In this document: piece by piece, positions 22,987 to 33,154 of the stretch
How positions within the stretch are numbered: position 1 is the stretch's first letter
Layout: each line of letters opens with the position of its first letter
Origin: Aphanomyces cochlioides
Lineage: Eukaryota > Oomycota > Saprolegniomycetes > Saprolegniales > Verrucalvaceae
Length of the DNA stretch: 64,000 bases
NCBI GenBank assembly: GCA_019828595.1
Contig: JAHQRK010000013.1
Location: 2,139,501 to 2,203,500, forward strand
Direction: 5' to 3'
Position numbers and translations under genes: made by a program
The notes under the pieces: model-generated
The model's database searches: none
What the model saw: the letters and a program-made list of their open reading frames with translations, nothing else
Told to the model about the DNA's origin: nothing

Positions 22987-25900
22987 TCATGAAACGACGC
23001 TGTCAGGAATGATGTGTTGACGTAACCAGGGGTCCGAAGATAGATGCTTGAGCACATTGAATACCTTGGTGTATCCCTTCTTGAGAGGGAGATCAACCAG
23101 GAGCTGTTGTAGATGTAGCTTGATCAAAGAGGCAGCATGAATGGCAACTTCCATCGGACTCTTCGCTGTGAGGTCGGGTCGAAAGGTGCGATCGGCACGT
23201 TGGAGCCATATTTGATAATACACGCAGGCTCGGACAATCGGCCAGATCTTCAGATAGCCACGGATGTAGTATCCATCGGACGGCTTGGGCGTCTCGTAGA
23301 ACATTTCCAGACAAGTCGACGGAAAGGAACACTCGAGCAGTCGCTGGATTGTCTTGAAGGAATACCAAACAGATTGACCATATCCACAAGAGAACAGGAA
23401 ATGCTCGTACGTCTCATTGACACGACAGAAGACACACGTCGGCTTGGGGTCTTGGTACTGAAACAGATATTGCATGGCGTTGGCGCGGAGAAGGGTCTTG
23501 AAAATGAACTCTCCATATCGAGGGAGAATGTGGTCGGGTTGGAGGAAGGCGGCAAGTTGGGTAAGGCGCTTGGGGTCTTCGTAAAAGTTGGATGGCAGGT
23601 TGAGATGCTTGGTAGGAAGAATGGACGAGCTGACAGCTGGAGAAGCTCTGATCTTAGCCGATTTCGAAGTCGCAAGCGCCAACAAGATCGGACTCGAGTC
23701 AGGGTGAATTATCCAGTGCCATTCCATCCATTCAGAGCTTGGCGTCGGCAAGTGGAACACGGGAGCATCCTCTTCAGAAACAATCTCAAACAATCGTGAT
23801 AACTTGGTCACCAAGATTGAGATCCATTGTTTCGTTGGAGGGACAAAATTGGCTTGGCGGCAGGCACGGTTGATTTTGTCGAACAAGATCGAAGCTGGCC
23901 AAACTCGCTGACACGGAGTCAACAAATGCGACAACTTCGTGATGTGAAGCGAAGCCAATACATTGGCTTGGTCTTGCGTCGATGTAGAGCACTGATCGTA
24001 TAGGTCTTCGAGTCCAGGCAGATACGAGTTGTGCCAAAGGGGAACATCCAAAGATGAGATGTGATTTGGACAGCCGTACGGAGTCCAGCGGGATTCAAAC
24101 CAGCTACTCAATAAGGCTTTCCACATTGGAGTGATATTGGGATTCTTGTACAGTTGTCTGATGAATGCAGAAGAGCCATTTGCCAAGTGGAGATCTCGGG
24201 GGGAACCCCATGGATGAAAAGCCTTCTCGAGGAGAGTATAGCCCGGCGTAATCCAGGCGGACATGGCAGACTTGCGGGGTGGGGTGGTGATGGCTTGAAT
24301 GCATCTGATCATGACAGAGCGGTTGTGTTGTTGCCATAAAGCAAGTGCATGGTGCAGGCCTAAGCCACCGGACTTCTTCGGCATGAATAGGATCTCCTTT
24401 TTGATCAAACGGAGGCCATGGACAGAGGAGGATGGGTTGATTTCTTCACCATGCATAAATTGAAGCATGGCCTTGTCGATCTTTTTGGCCAGGTCTTTGT
24501 CGGCAGGGACAAAAGCCAGTTGGTACCATAACACAGGCAGACATATGCTGTGCAGGATAGTGACTTTTCCGGCCATGGTTCGAGCCTTGTAGAGCCACAA
24601 AGACAAGCGAGCCACAAACTTCTCAAACACGTAATTGAAACGTGCCAATGGAGAAAGATTGGGCGCAACCAAGATACCAAGAGCCTTCACGGGACTGTCG
24701 GAAGTAACTTGTAGTGAGGCAAGGTTCCCATTCAACTGGCTGTAGGTCAGAATTTGGGTCTTGTCTACGTTGAGTCGGAAACCAGACTTGTCGCAAAAGG
24801 TTTGAACCAATGCAAGCTGCCGGTGGAGGCACGTCTCATTTGCCGCATAGAGTTGCGAGTCGTCGGCAAAGTAACTCCCAGTGTGGTAGCGATCCCCACA
24901 CTTGATGCCATAGTTGGAGTGTTGCCGTAGGAGTTGGCACATCGGTTCCAAAGCGATCACAAACAGAAGTGGCGACAGTGGATCACCTTGCAACACACCG
25001 CGTGAGATGTGAACTGGCTTGGACAAGAAGCCGTTCACCAAGATGCGAGACTTGCGGCCCGAGTACAGTACGCGAACCATGGCAACAAAGGTTTCGGGAA
25101 AGCCATAGTGACGGAGGACGCGGAGCAAGTACGCGTGGTCCACGCGATCAAAAGCTTTCTCAAAGTCAAGCAGTGCCACCATCGAGGACGGACTGTGTAG
25201 TTTGATGTGGTGCAGCATGTCATCCAGTCGTGCAATATTGGTTTGGATATTGCTTCGACGGATAAAGCCTTGCTGGTCCGGGTGGATGATGTGTCGAATG
25301 TGGCGCTGGAGTCGATAAGCCAGAATACTCGTCAGGATTTTCACATCCGTGTTGAGTAGGCTAATGGGCCGATAGTTCTTGGCTTGTGACTTGGGGCCTT
25401 TCTTGTGCAGCAACACCAGCGTACTGACAAGTTGCATGGGAGTCAAGCGAGGGTGAGAATGGAGCTGGTGTGTGAATAGCAGCTCCAATACCAACGACCA
25501 CTTGTGAGGTGCAAGTTTGAGGACTTCGAATGGCAGAGCGTTGGGACCTGGCGCTGAGTTCGAACTGCTGTGTCGAATAGCATGATAGAACTCGTTGGCG
25601 CGCAAGGGAGCCGACAGCTCTTTCTGGGCTTGCTCTGGCAGTTGCTTGTGTCGAGTCAATGGGGTCAGAAATGACGACACTTCGTCTCCAGATCGCTGCA
25701 CCTCGGGAGCTGCAAACAAGTCCTTGTAGTAGTCGACCAGGACGTCAGACATGCCTTGTTGATTGGAGACAACATTTCCATTGACATCCACCAACTCTTT
25801 GAAGACTGTCTTCTTCAAGGGGGTAGGGACAGGGGACATGAAGTGGAACTTGGACGAGCGCTCTGCTTTGTACAAGTGAAGTTGGAACGCCTGGTCTTGA

Positions 25901-27042
25901 CGAAACTGCTTGTCTCGATCTTGCAGCTCGTGAATTTGCTTTTGAAGGTCTCGCACTCGATCCACCAGCACTGAATCTTGACGCATGTTGGGGACTTGCA
26001 AAAGCGAAGCGATCTCCACAGCTAACTTCTTCAACGGCAGACGTTGTTTCTCCAATCGTTGAGAATGGAATTCTTTGAGTTGGGAGCGGATATCATTGAC
26101 CAGTATGTCGTAGGCCTTGGAGATATTGTGGAATGTTGGAGACTTGTCCAAAAATCGATCCAGACATCCATGAACAATCTCGGCCGCTCGTGGTAGACGA
26201 AGTAGCCAAGTTGGAGCTTTCCATGATCCAGAGCCATGGCGCAATGTTTGACGCTTTGTGATGATACGACAAGCCACGTGGTCAGCCTGTGGAACGTGTG
26301 GCATGTGCGTCGCCTTCCAATGACGAAGACCCGCCAAGGTGGACGAACAAAAGATGTAGTCAAGTCGGTTGGTGAGTGTGGGACTTGTGAAGGTTCTTGC
26401 CACGGGGTTTTGACGGCGAAACAGATCCACCAGAGACAAACTGTGCATCCATTGTTCCAGTTGAAGGGTGCCGGCCATGGTGGAGGTACTGGGTCTCAAC
26501 GAATCCAAATCTTTGTTGAGAGTGCAGTTGAAATCTCCTCCAACAATGTGGAGCGCATGTGGAGGAAAGTCGCGTGGCAATTCTTCGAAGTAACTTGCTC
26601 GTTCTTGGAAGGCTGCCGGCGCATAGATATTGTGGAGAACGACTGTCAGTGGACCCAGAGTACATCGCACTTGTAGATAACGACCACGAAGCACTGGGTT
26701 GTCATGAGGGACTTGAGTGGCGTTCTTCAAAGGAGAGTGAGGATGTATCAACGTAGCCAGACCTCCAGTGGCTGGCGACGTGGATACTTCAGGGTAAATA
26801 GGCTCTTCAAAGAACAAAGAGCCTTCGTGGTTTGTGATGCGTTGCCAATGGAACGCAACACGGTCGTGGAGACTTGGCGTGCGGAAACGGGTTTCTTGGA
26901 TAAAGGAAACGTCGTGAACACTTGATAGTTTGTCGAGGATGTACCGATGACTGTTGGAGAAGCCATTGGTGTTGAGGGAGATGATTTGTGGGTCCCAGTC
27001 CACGAGTTCAGTTGGGACATCGGAGAAGTTGTTGTCAATCAT
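22987..27042 (-). CDS. LINE ORF2 polyprotein, intact: APE endonuclease + reverse transcriptase
   Basis: Intact 1,351-aa ORF2 (ATG 27042, chosen over the adjacent in-frame GTG). It nicks target DNA and reverse-transcribes the element RNA from the nick. Endonuclease at residues ~15-260: LNTNGF (Asn24), QET (Glu50), GGDFN (Asp170, Asn172), RLDY (Asp228), ADH (Asp254, His255). A basic, Gln-rich linker with likely coiled coil spans ~310-400. RT at ~540-800: KNYRPISLLN, LLDFEKAFD (Asp626), RGVLQGDPLSP (~681-691), YFADD (Asp727, Asp728), GFRLNVDKT. The C-terminal domain has CX2CX7HX4C at ~1203-1219, as in zf-RVT tails of other LINEs. I see no RNase H domain. Every catalytic motif is present, so activity is plausible, but this copy's ORF1 is truncated and it lacks its own 5' end. 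Confidence 0.94.
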   Translation of the reverse strand: MIDNNFSDVPTELVDWDPQIISLNTNGFSNSHRYILDKLSSVHDVSFIQETRFRTPSLHDRVAFHWQRITNHEGSLFFEEPIYPEVSTSPATGGLATLIHPHSPLKNATQVPHDNPVLRGRYLQVRCTLGPLTVVLHNIYAPAAFQERASYFEELPRDFPPHALHIVGGDFNCTLNKDLDSLRPSTSTMAGTLQLEQWMHSLSLVDLFRRQNPVARTFTSPTLTNRLDYIFCSSTLAGLRHWKATHMPHVPQADHVACRIITKRQTLRHGSGSWKAPTWLLRLPRAAEIVHGCLDRFLDKSPTFHNISKAYDILVNDIRSQLKEFHSQRLEKQRLPLKKLAVEIASLLQVPNMRQDSVLVDRVRDLQKQIHELQDRDKQFRQDQAFQLHLYKAERSSKFHFMSPVPTPLKKTVFKELVDVNGNVVSNQQGMSDVLVDYYKDLFAAPEVQRSGDEVSSFLTPLTRHKQLPEQAQKELSAPLRANEFYHAIRHSSSNSAPGPNALPFEVLKLAPHKWSLVLELLFTHQLHSHPRLTPMQLVSTLVLLHKKGPKSQAKNYRPISLLNTDVKILTSILAYRLQRHIRHIIHPDQQGFIRRSNIQTNIARLDDMLHHIKLHSPSSMVALLDFEKAFDRVDHAYLLRVLRHYGFPETFVAMVRVLYSGRKSRILVNGFLSKPVHISRGVLQGDPLSPLLFVIALEPMCQLLRQHSNYGIKCGDRYHTGSYFADDSQLYAANETCLHRQLALVQTFCDKSGFRLNVDKTQILTYSQLNGNLASLQVTSDSPVKALGILVAPNLSPLARFNYVFEKFVARLSLWLYKARTMAGKVTILHSICLPVLWYQLAFVPADKDLAKKIDKAMLQFMHGEEINPSSSVHGLRLIKKEILFMPKKSGGLGLHHALALWQQHNRSVMIRCIQAITTPPRKSAMSAWITPGYTLLEKAFHPWGSPRDLHLANGSSAFIRQLYKNPNITPMWKALLSSWFESRWTPYGCPNHISSLDVPLWHNSYLPGLEDLYDQCSTSTQDQANVLASLHITKLSHLLTPCQRVWPASILFDKINRACRQANFVPPTKQWISILVTKLSRLFEIVSEEDAPVFHLPTPSSEWMEWHWIIHPDSSPILLALATSKSAKIRASPAVSSSILPTKHLNLPSNFYEDPKRLTQLAAFLQPDHILPRYGEFIFKTLLRANAMQYLFQYQDPKPTCVFCRVNETYEHFLFSCGYGQSVWYSFKTIQRLLECSFPSTCLEMFYETPKPSDGYYIRGYLKIWPIVRACVYYQIWLQRADRTFRPDLTAKSPMEVAIHAASLIKLHLQQLLVDLPLKKGYTKVFNVLKHLSSDPWLRQHIIPDSVVS

Positions 27043-27120
27043 CACGAGTACAGATGAAAATGAGTAGAATGGAGGGGTGAGAGGGGAGGTTGAAATGGAT
27101 TGAAGCAGGGGATAGAAGCC

Positions 27121-27924
27121 TTAGAGTTGATCGTCCTCCAAATCGAGGGGATCAATTTCGTCGGCGTTCATGGAGTGGTGAGCTTTGCTGCAGAGCTCGT
27201 CGATGTGGTAATTGTTGGTGATGCTTTTGAGCATCGAGATGGCCGACAAGACGGGAGCCGGCAAAGTGAACTTCTCGAGATTGTCGCTGAAGTTTTCGAT
27301 CAAAGCAAACAGCGACCAGTCCGTCAAGCAGTTGGTGTCAGGCAATCTTGTTGCTTCTTGGTTCAATAGAACAGTCAGTGCCTCCGAGTTTGTGTAGAGG
27401 TCTGGGGCCCGATTTGAGAGGAATAAGTCAATCGTAGCAAGTGCAAAGAGGATGCGCTTGATCTCTGGTATGTCCGTGGTCAATTCTTCCAAGATTTCTG
27501 ACGGGTGAATCTTGTATTGAGCCATGAAGTTGACGTGATGTTTGTAGTTGTGAGGCTTGCCTTGAGCTTTTAACAAAGCCATCTTGCGCTCAATAGTCTT
27601 GGTTGCAACAAGTGACTGAAACAAACTGAGGTCTTCATCTTGTGCGTACATAGCATGTGCAACGAGCTGAGGGTCATCTCGCAAAATGCGTTGACATTCG
27701 GTGATACTGCCTTCGACTTTCTTGTCTCGAATGATCTTCTTCGCCAATTCGAGGTGGGCTGCAGCAGACTTGTTAAGTCGTTGTTTCTTCGCTATGCCTT
27801 TGGTCTTTTTCGGGCGTGGCGCACTTGAATCTTCCAATACAATTCGAGGCACTGCAAAGTCTTCAAACGAGAGTTCCACGTCGTCTTCTTCGAGGATATG
27901 AAAACGGTTGGATGTCGGCAGGGG
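27121..27924 (-). pseudogene. ORF1 fragment of copy D
   Basis: ORF1 residues about 746-1012, covering the helical C-terminal domain only. It carries Lys789 to Ile (KGIAKK), shared only with copy E in this window. It is cut at GGCAGGGG, exactly where copy E is also cut. Confidence 0.9.
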
Positions 27925-28070
27925 TTAAATGAGTTGTATTAACCTTATTTTTGAGCAAAGGCCCTAATGACTTACTAATTTGCCTCGTACTGTATAAATA
28001 GAACTTGGAAAACAGAATATGGCAAAGTGGTCATTGAACAGGAGATGAAGTGAGAGAGCCGTTAGCTCAC
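27925..28070 (-). promoter_or_regulatory. 3'UTR of copy E
   Basis: A 146-nt 3'UTR matching copies A-C around the stop-codon hairpin (plus-strand arms TGAGAGAGC and GCTCACTCA), unlike those of its duplicate partner D and neighbour F. This patchwork suggests gene conversion or independent insertions. Confidence 0.7.
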
Positions 28071-31000
28071 TCATGAAACGACGCTGTCAGGAATGGCGTG
28101 TTGACGTAACCAGGGGTCCGAAGATAGATGCTTGAGCACATTGAATACCTTGGTGTATCCCTTCTTGAGAGGGAGATCAACCAGGAGCTGTTGTAGATGT
28201 AGCTTGATCAAAGAGGCAGCATGAATGGCAACTTCCATCGGACTCTTCGCTGTGAGGTCGGGTCGAAAGGTGCGATCGGCACGTTGGAGCCATATTTGAT
28301 AATACACGCAGGCTCGGACAATCGGCCAGATCTTCAGATAGCCACGGATGTAGTATCCATCGGACGGCTTGGGCGTCTCGTAGAACATTTCCAGACACGT
28401 GGACGGAAAGGAACACTCGAGCAGTCGCTGGATTGTCTTGAAGGAATACCAAACAGATTGACCATATCCACAAGAGAACAGGAAATGCTCGTACGTCTCA
28501 TTGACACGACAGAAGACACACGTCGGCTTGGGGTCTTGGTACTGAAACAGATATTGCATGGCGTTGGCGCGGAGAAGGGTCTTGAAAATGAACTCTCCAT
28601 ATCGAGGGAGAATGTGGTCGGGTTGGAGGAAGGCGGCAAGTTGGGTAAGGCGCTTGGGGTCTTCGTAAAAGTTGGATGGCAGGTTGAGATGCTTGGTAGG
28701 AAGAATGGACGAGCTGACAGCTGGAGAAGCTCTGATCTTAGCCGATTTCGAAGTCGCAAGCGCCAACAAGATCGGACTCGAGTCAGGGTGTATCATCCAG
28801 TGCCATTCCATCCATTCAGAGCTTGGCGTCGGCAAGTGGAACACGGGAGCATCCTCTTCAGAAACAATCTCAAACAATCGTGATAACTTGGTCACCAAGA
28901 TTGAGATCCATTGTTTCGTTGGAGGGACAAAATTGGCTTGGCGGCAGGCACGGTTGATTTTGTCGAACAAGATCGAAGCTGGCCAAACTCGCTGACACGG
29001 AGTCAACAAATGCGACAACTTCGTGATGTGAAGCGAAGCCAATACATTGGCTTGGTCTTGCGTCGATGTAGAGCACTGATCGTATAGGTCTTCGAGTCCA
29101 GGCAGATACGAGTTGTGCCAAAGGGGAATATCCAAAGATGAGATGTGATTTGGACAGCCGTACGGAGTCCAGCGGGATTCAAACCAGCTACTCAATAAGG
29201 CTTTCCACATTGGAGTGATATTGGGATTCTTGTACAGTTGTCTGATGAATGCAGAAGAGCCATTTGCCAAGAGGAGATCTCGGGGGGAACCCCATGGATG
29301 AAAAGCCTTCTCGAGGAGAGTATAGCCCGGCGTAATCCAGGCGGACATGGCAGACTTGCGGGGTGGGGTGGTGATGGCTTGAATGCATCTGATCATGACA
29401 GAGCGGTTGTGTTGTTGCCATAAAGCAAGTGCATGGTGCAGGCCTAAGCCACCGGACTTCTTCGGCATGAATAGGATCTCCTTTTTGATCAAACGGAGGC
29501 CATGGACAGAGGAGGATGGGTTGATTTCTTCACCATGCATAAATTGAAGCATGGCCTTGTCGATCTTTTTGGCCAGGTCTTTGTCGGCAGGGACAAAAGC
29601 CAGTTGGTACCATAACACAGGCAGACATATGCTTTGCAGGATAGTGACTTTTCCGGCCATGGTTCGAGCCTTGTAGAGCCACAAAGACAAGCGAGCCACA
29701 AACTTCTCAAACACGTAATTGAAACGTGCCAATGGAGAAAGATTGGGCGCAACCAAGATACCAAGAGCCTTCACGGGACTGTCGGAAGTAACTTGTAGTG
29801 AGGCAAGGTTCCCATTCAACTGGCTGTAGGTCAGAATTTGGGTCTTGTCTACGTTGAGTCGGAAACCAGACTTGTCGCAAAAGGTTTGAACCAATGCAAG
29901 CTGCCGGTGGAGGCACGTCTCATTTGCCGCATAGAGTTGCGAGTCGTCGGCAAAGTAACTCCCAGTGTGGTAGCGATCCCCACACTTGATGCCATAGTTG
30001 GAGTGTTGCCGTAGGAGTTGGCACATCGGTTCCAAAGCGATCACAAACAGAAGTGGCGACAGTGGATCACCTTGCAACACACCGCGTGAGATGTGAACTG
30101 GCTTGGACAAGAAGCCGTTCACCAAGATGCGAGACTTGCGGCCCGAGTACAGTACGCGAACCATGTCAACAAAGGTTTCGGGAAAGCCATAGTGACGGAG
30201 GACGCGGAGCAAGTACGCGTGGTCCACGCGATCAAAAGCTTTCTCAAAGTCAAGCAGTGCCACCATCGAGGACGGACTGTGTAGTTTGATGTGGTGCAGC
30301 ATGTCATCCAGTCGTGCAATATTGGTTTGGATATTGCTTCGACGGATAAAGCCTTGCTGGTCCGGGTGGATGATGTGTCGAATGTGGCGCTGGAGTCGAT
30401 AAGCCAGAATACTCGTCAGGATTTTCACATCCGTGTTGAGTAGGCTAATGGGCCGATAGTTCTTGGCTTGTGACTTGGGGCCTTTCTTGTGCAGCAACAC
30501 CAGCGTACTGACAAGTTGCATGGGAGTCAAGCGAGGGTGAGAATGGAGCTGGTGTGTGAATAGCAGCTCCAATACCAACGACCACTTGTGAGGTGCAAGT
30601 TTGAGGACTTCGAATGGCAGAGCGTTGGGACCTGGCGCTGAGTTCGAACTGCTGTGTCGAATAGCATGATAGAACTCGTTGGCGCGCAAGGGAGCCGACA
30701 GCTCTTTCTGGGCTTGCTCTGGCAGTTGCTTGTGTCGAGTCAATGGGGTCAGAAATGACGACACTTCGTCTCCAGATCGCTGCACCTCGGGAGCTGCAAA
30801 CAAGTCCTTGTAGTAGTCGACCAGGACGTCAGACATGCCTTGTTGATTGGAGACAACATTTCCATTGACATCCACCAACTCTTTGAAGACTGTCTTCTTC
30901 AAGGGGGTAGGGACAGGGGACATGAAGTGGAACTTGGACGAGCGCTCTGCTTTGTACAAATGAAGTTGGAACGCCTGGTCTTGACGAAACTGCTTGTCTC

Positions 31001-32126
31001 GATCTTGCAGCTCGTGAATTTGCTTTTGAAGGTCTCGCACTCGATCCACCAGCACTGAATCTTGACGCATGTTGGGGACTTGCAAAAGCGAAGCGATCTC
31101 GACAGCTAACTTCTTCAACGGCAGACGTTGTTTCTCCAATCGTTGAGAATGGAATTCTTTGAGTTGGGAGCGGATATCATTGACCAGCATGTCGTAGGCC
31201 TTGGAGATATTGTGGAATGTTGGAGACTTGTCCAAAAATCGATCCAGACATCCATGAACAATCTCGGCCGCTCGTGGTAGACGAAGTAGCCAAGTTGGAG
31301 CTTTCCATGATCCAGAGCCATGGCGCAATGTTTGACGCTTTGTGATGATACGACAAGCCACGTGGTCAGCCTGTGGAACGTGTGGCATGTGCGTCGCCTT
31401 CCAATGACGAAGACCCGCCAAGGTGGACGAACAAAAGATGTAGTCAAGTCGGTTGGTGAGTGTGGGACTTGTGAAGGCTCGTGCCACGGGGTTTTGACGG
31501 CGAAACAGATCCACCAGAGACAAACTGTGCATCCATTGTTCCAGTTGAAGGGTGCCGGCCATGGTGGAGGTACTGGGTCTCAACGAATCCAAATCTTTGT
31601 TGAGAGTGCAGTTGAAATCTCCTCCAACAATGTGGAGCGCATGTGGAGGAAAGTCGCGTGGCAATTCTTCGAAGTAACTTGCTCGTTCTTGGAAGGCTGC
31701 CGGCGCATAGATATTGTGGAGAACGACTGTCAGTGGACCCAGAGTACATCGCACTTGTAGATAACGACCACGAAGCACTGGGTTGTCATGAGGGACTTGA
31801 GTGGCGTTCTTCAAAGGAGAGTGAGGATGTATCAACGTAGCCAGACCTCCAGTGGCTGGCGACGTGGATACTTCAGGGTAAATAGGCTCTTCAAAGAACA
31901 AAGAGCCTTCGTGGTTTGTGATGCGTTGCCAATGGAACGCAACACGGTCGTGGAGACTTGGCGTGCGGAAACGGGTTTCTTGGATAAAGGAAACGTCGTG
32001 AACACTTGATAGTTTGTCGAGGATGTACCGATGACTGTTGGAGAAGCCATTGGTGTTGAGGGAGATGATTTGTGGGTCCCAGTCCACGAGTTCAGTTGGG
32101 ACATCGGAGAAGTTGTTGTCAATCAT
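28071..32126 (-). CDS. LINE ORF2 polyprotein, intact (copy E)
   Basis: A second intact 1,351-aa ORF2 (ATG 32126) with all endonuclease, RT and CCHC motifs described for the copy at 22987-27042. It differs from that copy by a few residues, for example TFVDM for TFVAM, TILQSI for TILHSI and SSLDIPL for SSLDVPL. It is followed by a normal 3'UTR but preceded by a truncated ORF1, so it lacks the element's own leader; transcription would have to start elsewhere, for instance in flanking copies. Confidence 0.94.
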   Translation of the reverse strand: MIDNNFSDVPTELVDWDPQIISLNTNGFSNSHRYILDKLSSVHDVSFIQETRFRTPSLHDRVAFHWQRITNHEGSLFFEEPIYPEVSTSPATGGLATLIHPHSPLKNATQVPHDNPVLRGRYLQVRCTLGPLTVVLHNIYAPAAFQERASYFEELPRDFPPHALHIVGGDFNCTLNKDLDSLRPSTSTMAGTLQLEQWMHSLSLVDLFRRQNPVARAFTSPTLTNRLDYIFCSSTLAGLRHWKATHMPHVPQADHVACRIITKRQTLRHGSGSWKAPTWLLRLPRAAEIVHGCLDRFLDKSPTFHNISKAYDMLVNDIRSQLKEFHSQRLEKQRLPLKKLAVEIASLLQVPNMRQDSVLVDRVRDLQKQIHELQDRDKQFRQDQAFQLHLYKAERSSKFHFMSPVPTPLKKTVFKELVDVNGNVVSNQQGMSDVLVDYYKDLFAAPEVQRSGDEVSSFLTPLTRHKQLPEQAQKELSAPLRANEFYHAIRHSSSNSAPGPNALPFEVLKLAPHKWSLVLELLFTHQLHSHPRLTPMQLVSTLVLLHKKGPKSQAKNYRPISLLNTDVKILTSILAYRLQRHIRHIIHPDQQGFIRRSNIQTNIARLDDMLHHIKLHSPSSMVALLDFEKAFDRVDHAYLLRVLRHYGFPETFVDMVRVLYSGRKSRILVNGFLSKPVHISRGVLQGDPLSPLLFVIALEPMCQLLRQHSNYGIKCGDRYHTGSYFADDSQLYAANETCLHRQLALVQTFCDKSGFRLNVDKTQILTYSQLNGNLASLQVTSDSPVKALGILVAPNLSPLARFNYVFEKFVARLSLWLYKARTMAGKVTILQSICLPVLWYQLAFVPADKDLAKKIDKAMLQFMHGEEINPSSSVHGLRLIKKEILFMPKKSGGLGLHHALALWQQHNRSVMIRCIQAITTPPRKSAMSAWITPGYTLLEKAFHPWGSPRDLLLANGSSAFIRQLYKNPNITPMWKALLSSWFESRWTPYGCPNHISSLDIPLWHNSYLPGLEDLYDQCSTSTQDQANVLASLHITKLSHLLTPCQRVWPASILFDKINRACRQANFVPPTKQWISILVTKLSRLFEIVSEEDAPVFHLPTPSSEWMEWHWMIHPDSSPILLALATSKSAKIRASPAVSSSILPTKHLNLPSNFYEDPKRLTQLAAFLQPDHILPRYGEFIFKTLLRANAMQYLFQYQDPKPTCVFCRVNETYEHFLFSCGYGQSVWYSFKTIQRLLECSFPSTCLEMFYETPKPSDGYYIRGYLKIWPIVRACVYYQIWLQRADRTFRPDLTAKSPMEVAIHAASLIKLHLQQLLVDLPLKKGYTKVFNVLKHLSSDPWLRQHAIPDSVVS

Positions 32127-32204
32127 CACGAGTACAGATGAAAATGAGTAGAATGGAGGGGTGAGAGGGGAGGTTGAAATGGATTGAAGCAGGGGATAGA
32201 AGCC

Positions 32205-33008
32205 TTAGAGTTGATCGTCCTCCAAATCGAGGGGATCAATTTCGTCGGCGTTCATGGAGTGGTGAGCTTTGCTACAGAGCTCGTCGATGTGGTAATTGTT
32301 GGTGATGCTTTTGAGCATCGAGATGGCCGACAAGACGGGAGCCGGCAAAGTGAACTTCTCGAGATTGTCGCTGAAGTTTTCGATCAAAGCAAACAGCGAC
32401 CAGTCCGTCAAGCAGTTGGTGTCAGGCAATCTTGTTGCTTCTTGGTTCAATAGAACAGTCAGTGCCTCCGAGTTTGTGTAGAGGTCTGGGGCCCGATTTG
32501 AGAGGAATAAGTCAATCGTAGCAAGTGCAAAGAGGATGCGCTTGATCTCTGGTATGTCCGTGGTCAATTCTTCCAAGATTTCTGACGGGTGAATCTTGTA
32601 TTGAGCCATGAAGTTGACGTGATGTTTGTAGTTGTGAGGCTTGCCTTGAGCTTTTAACAAAGCCATCTTGCGCTCAATAGTCTTGGTTGCAACAAGTGAC
32701 TGAAACAAACTGAGGTCTTCATCTTGTGCGTACATAGCATGTGCAACGAGCTGAGGGTCATCTCGCAAAATGCGTTGACATTCGGTGATACTGCCTTCGA
32801 CTTTCTTATCTCGAATGATCTTCTTCGCCAATTCGAGGTGGGCTGCAGCAGACTTGTTAAGTCGTTGTTTCTTCGCTATGCCTTTGGTCTTTTTCGGGCG
32901 TGGCGCACTTGAATCTTCCAATACAATTCGAGGCACTGCAAAGTCTTCAAACGAGAGTTCCACGTCGTCTTCTTCGAGGATATGAAAACGGTTGGATGTC
33001 GGCAGGGG
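32205..33008 (-). pseudogene. ORF1 fragment of copy E
   Basis: ORF1 residues about 746-1012 with the same private KGIAKK substitution and break point as the copy D fragment. It differs from D by single substitutions, such as GCTACAG for GCTGCAG near 32272 (plus strand). Confidence 0.9.
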
Positions 33009-33154
33009 TTAAATGAGTTGTATTAACCTTATTTTTGAGCAAAGGCCCTAATGACTTACTAATTTGCCTCGTACTGTATAAATAGAACTTGGAAAACAGA
33101 ATATGGCAAAGTGGTCATTGAACAGGAGATGAAGTGAGTGAGCCGTCAGCTCTC
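33009..33154 (-). promoter_or_regulatory. 3'UTR of copy F
   Basis: A 146-nt 3'UTR. In element sense the stop-codon hairpin reads TGAGAGAGC and GCTCACTCA with loop TGACG, with the mismatch on the opposite arm from copies A-C and E. Confidence 0.7.

Larger units (their letters stand above)
22841..27924 (-). mobile_element. LINE copy D, 5'-truncated (5,084-bp unit)
   Basis: The 3' terminus at 22841 follows target GG in copy C (uninterrupted form TTGGCCATCG). It is truncated in ORF1 at 27924 and followed by copy E. Its length equals that of copy E exactly, the two share the same truncation point, and both carry private ORF1 substitutions (KGIAKK instead of KGKAKK; GAGGGTCATC instead of GAGGATCATC on the plus strand). 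D and E therefore look like a tandem duplication. Confidence 0.93.
27925..33008 (-). mobile_element. LINE copy E, 5'-truncated (5,084-bp unit)
   Basis: Second of the two equal-length tandem units. Its 3' terminus at 27925 abuts GGGG of copy D's ORF1, and its own ORF1 ends at the identical GGGG, followed by the 3' terminus of copy F at 33009. Within the repeat, D and E differ by scattered substitutions, so they are not a simple assembly echo of one read. Confidence 0.93.
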
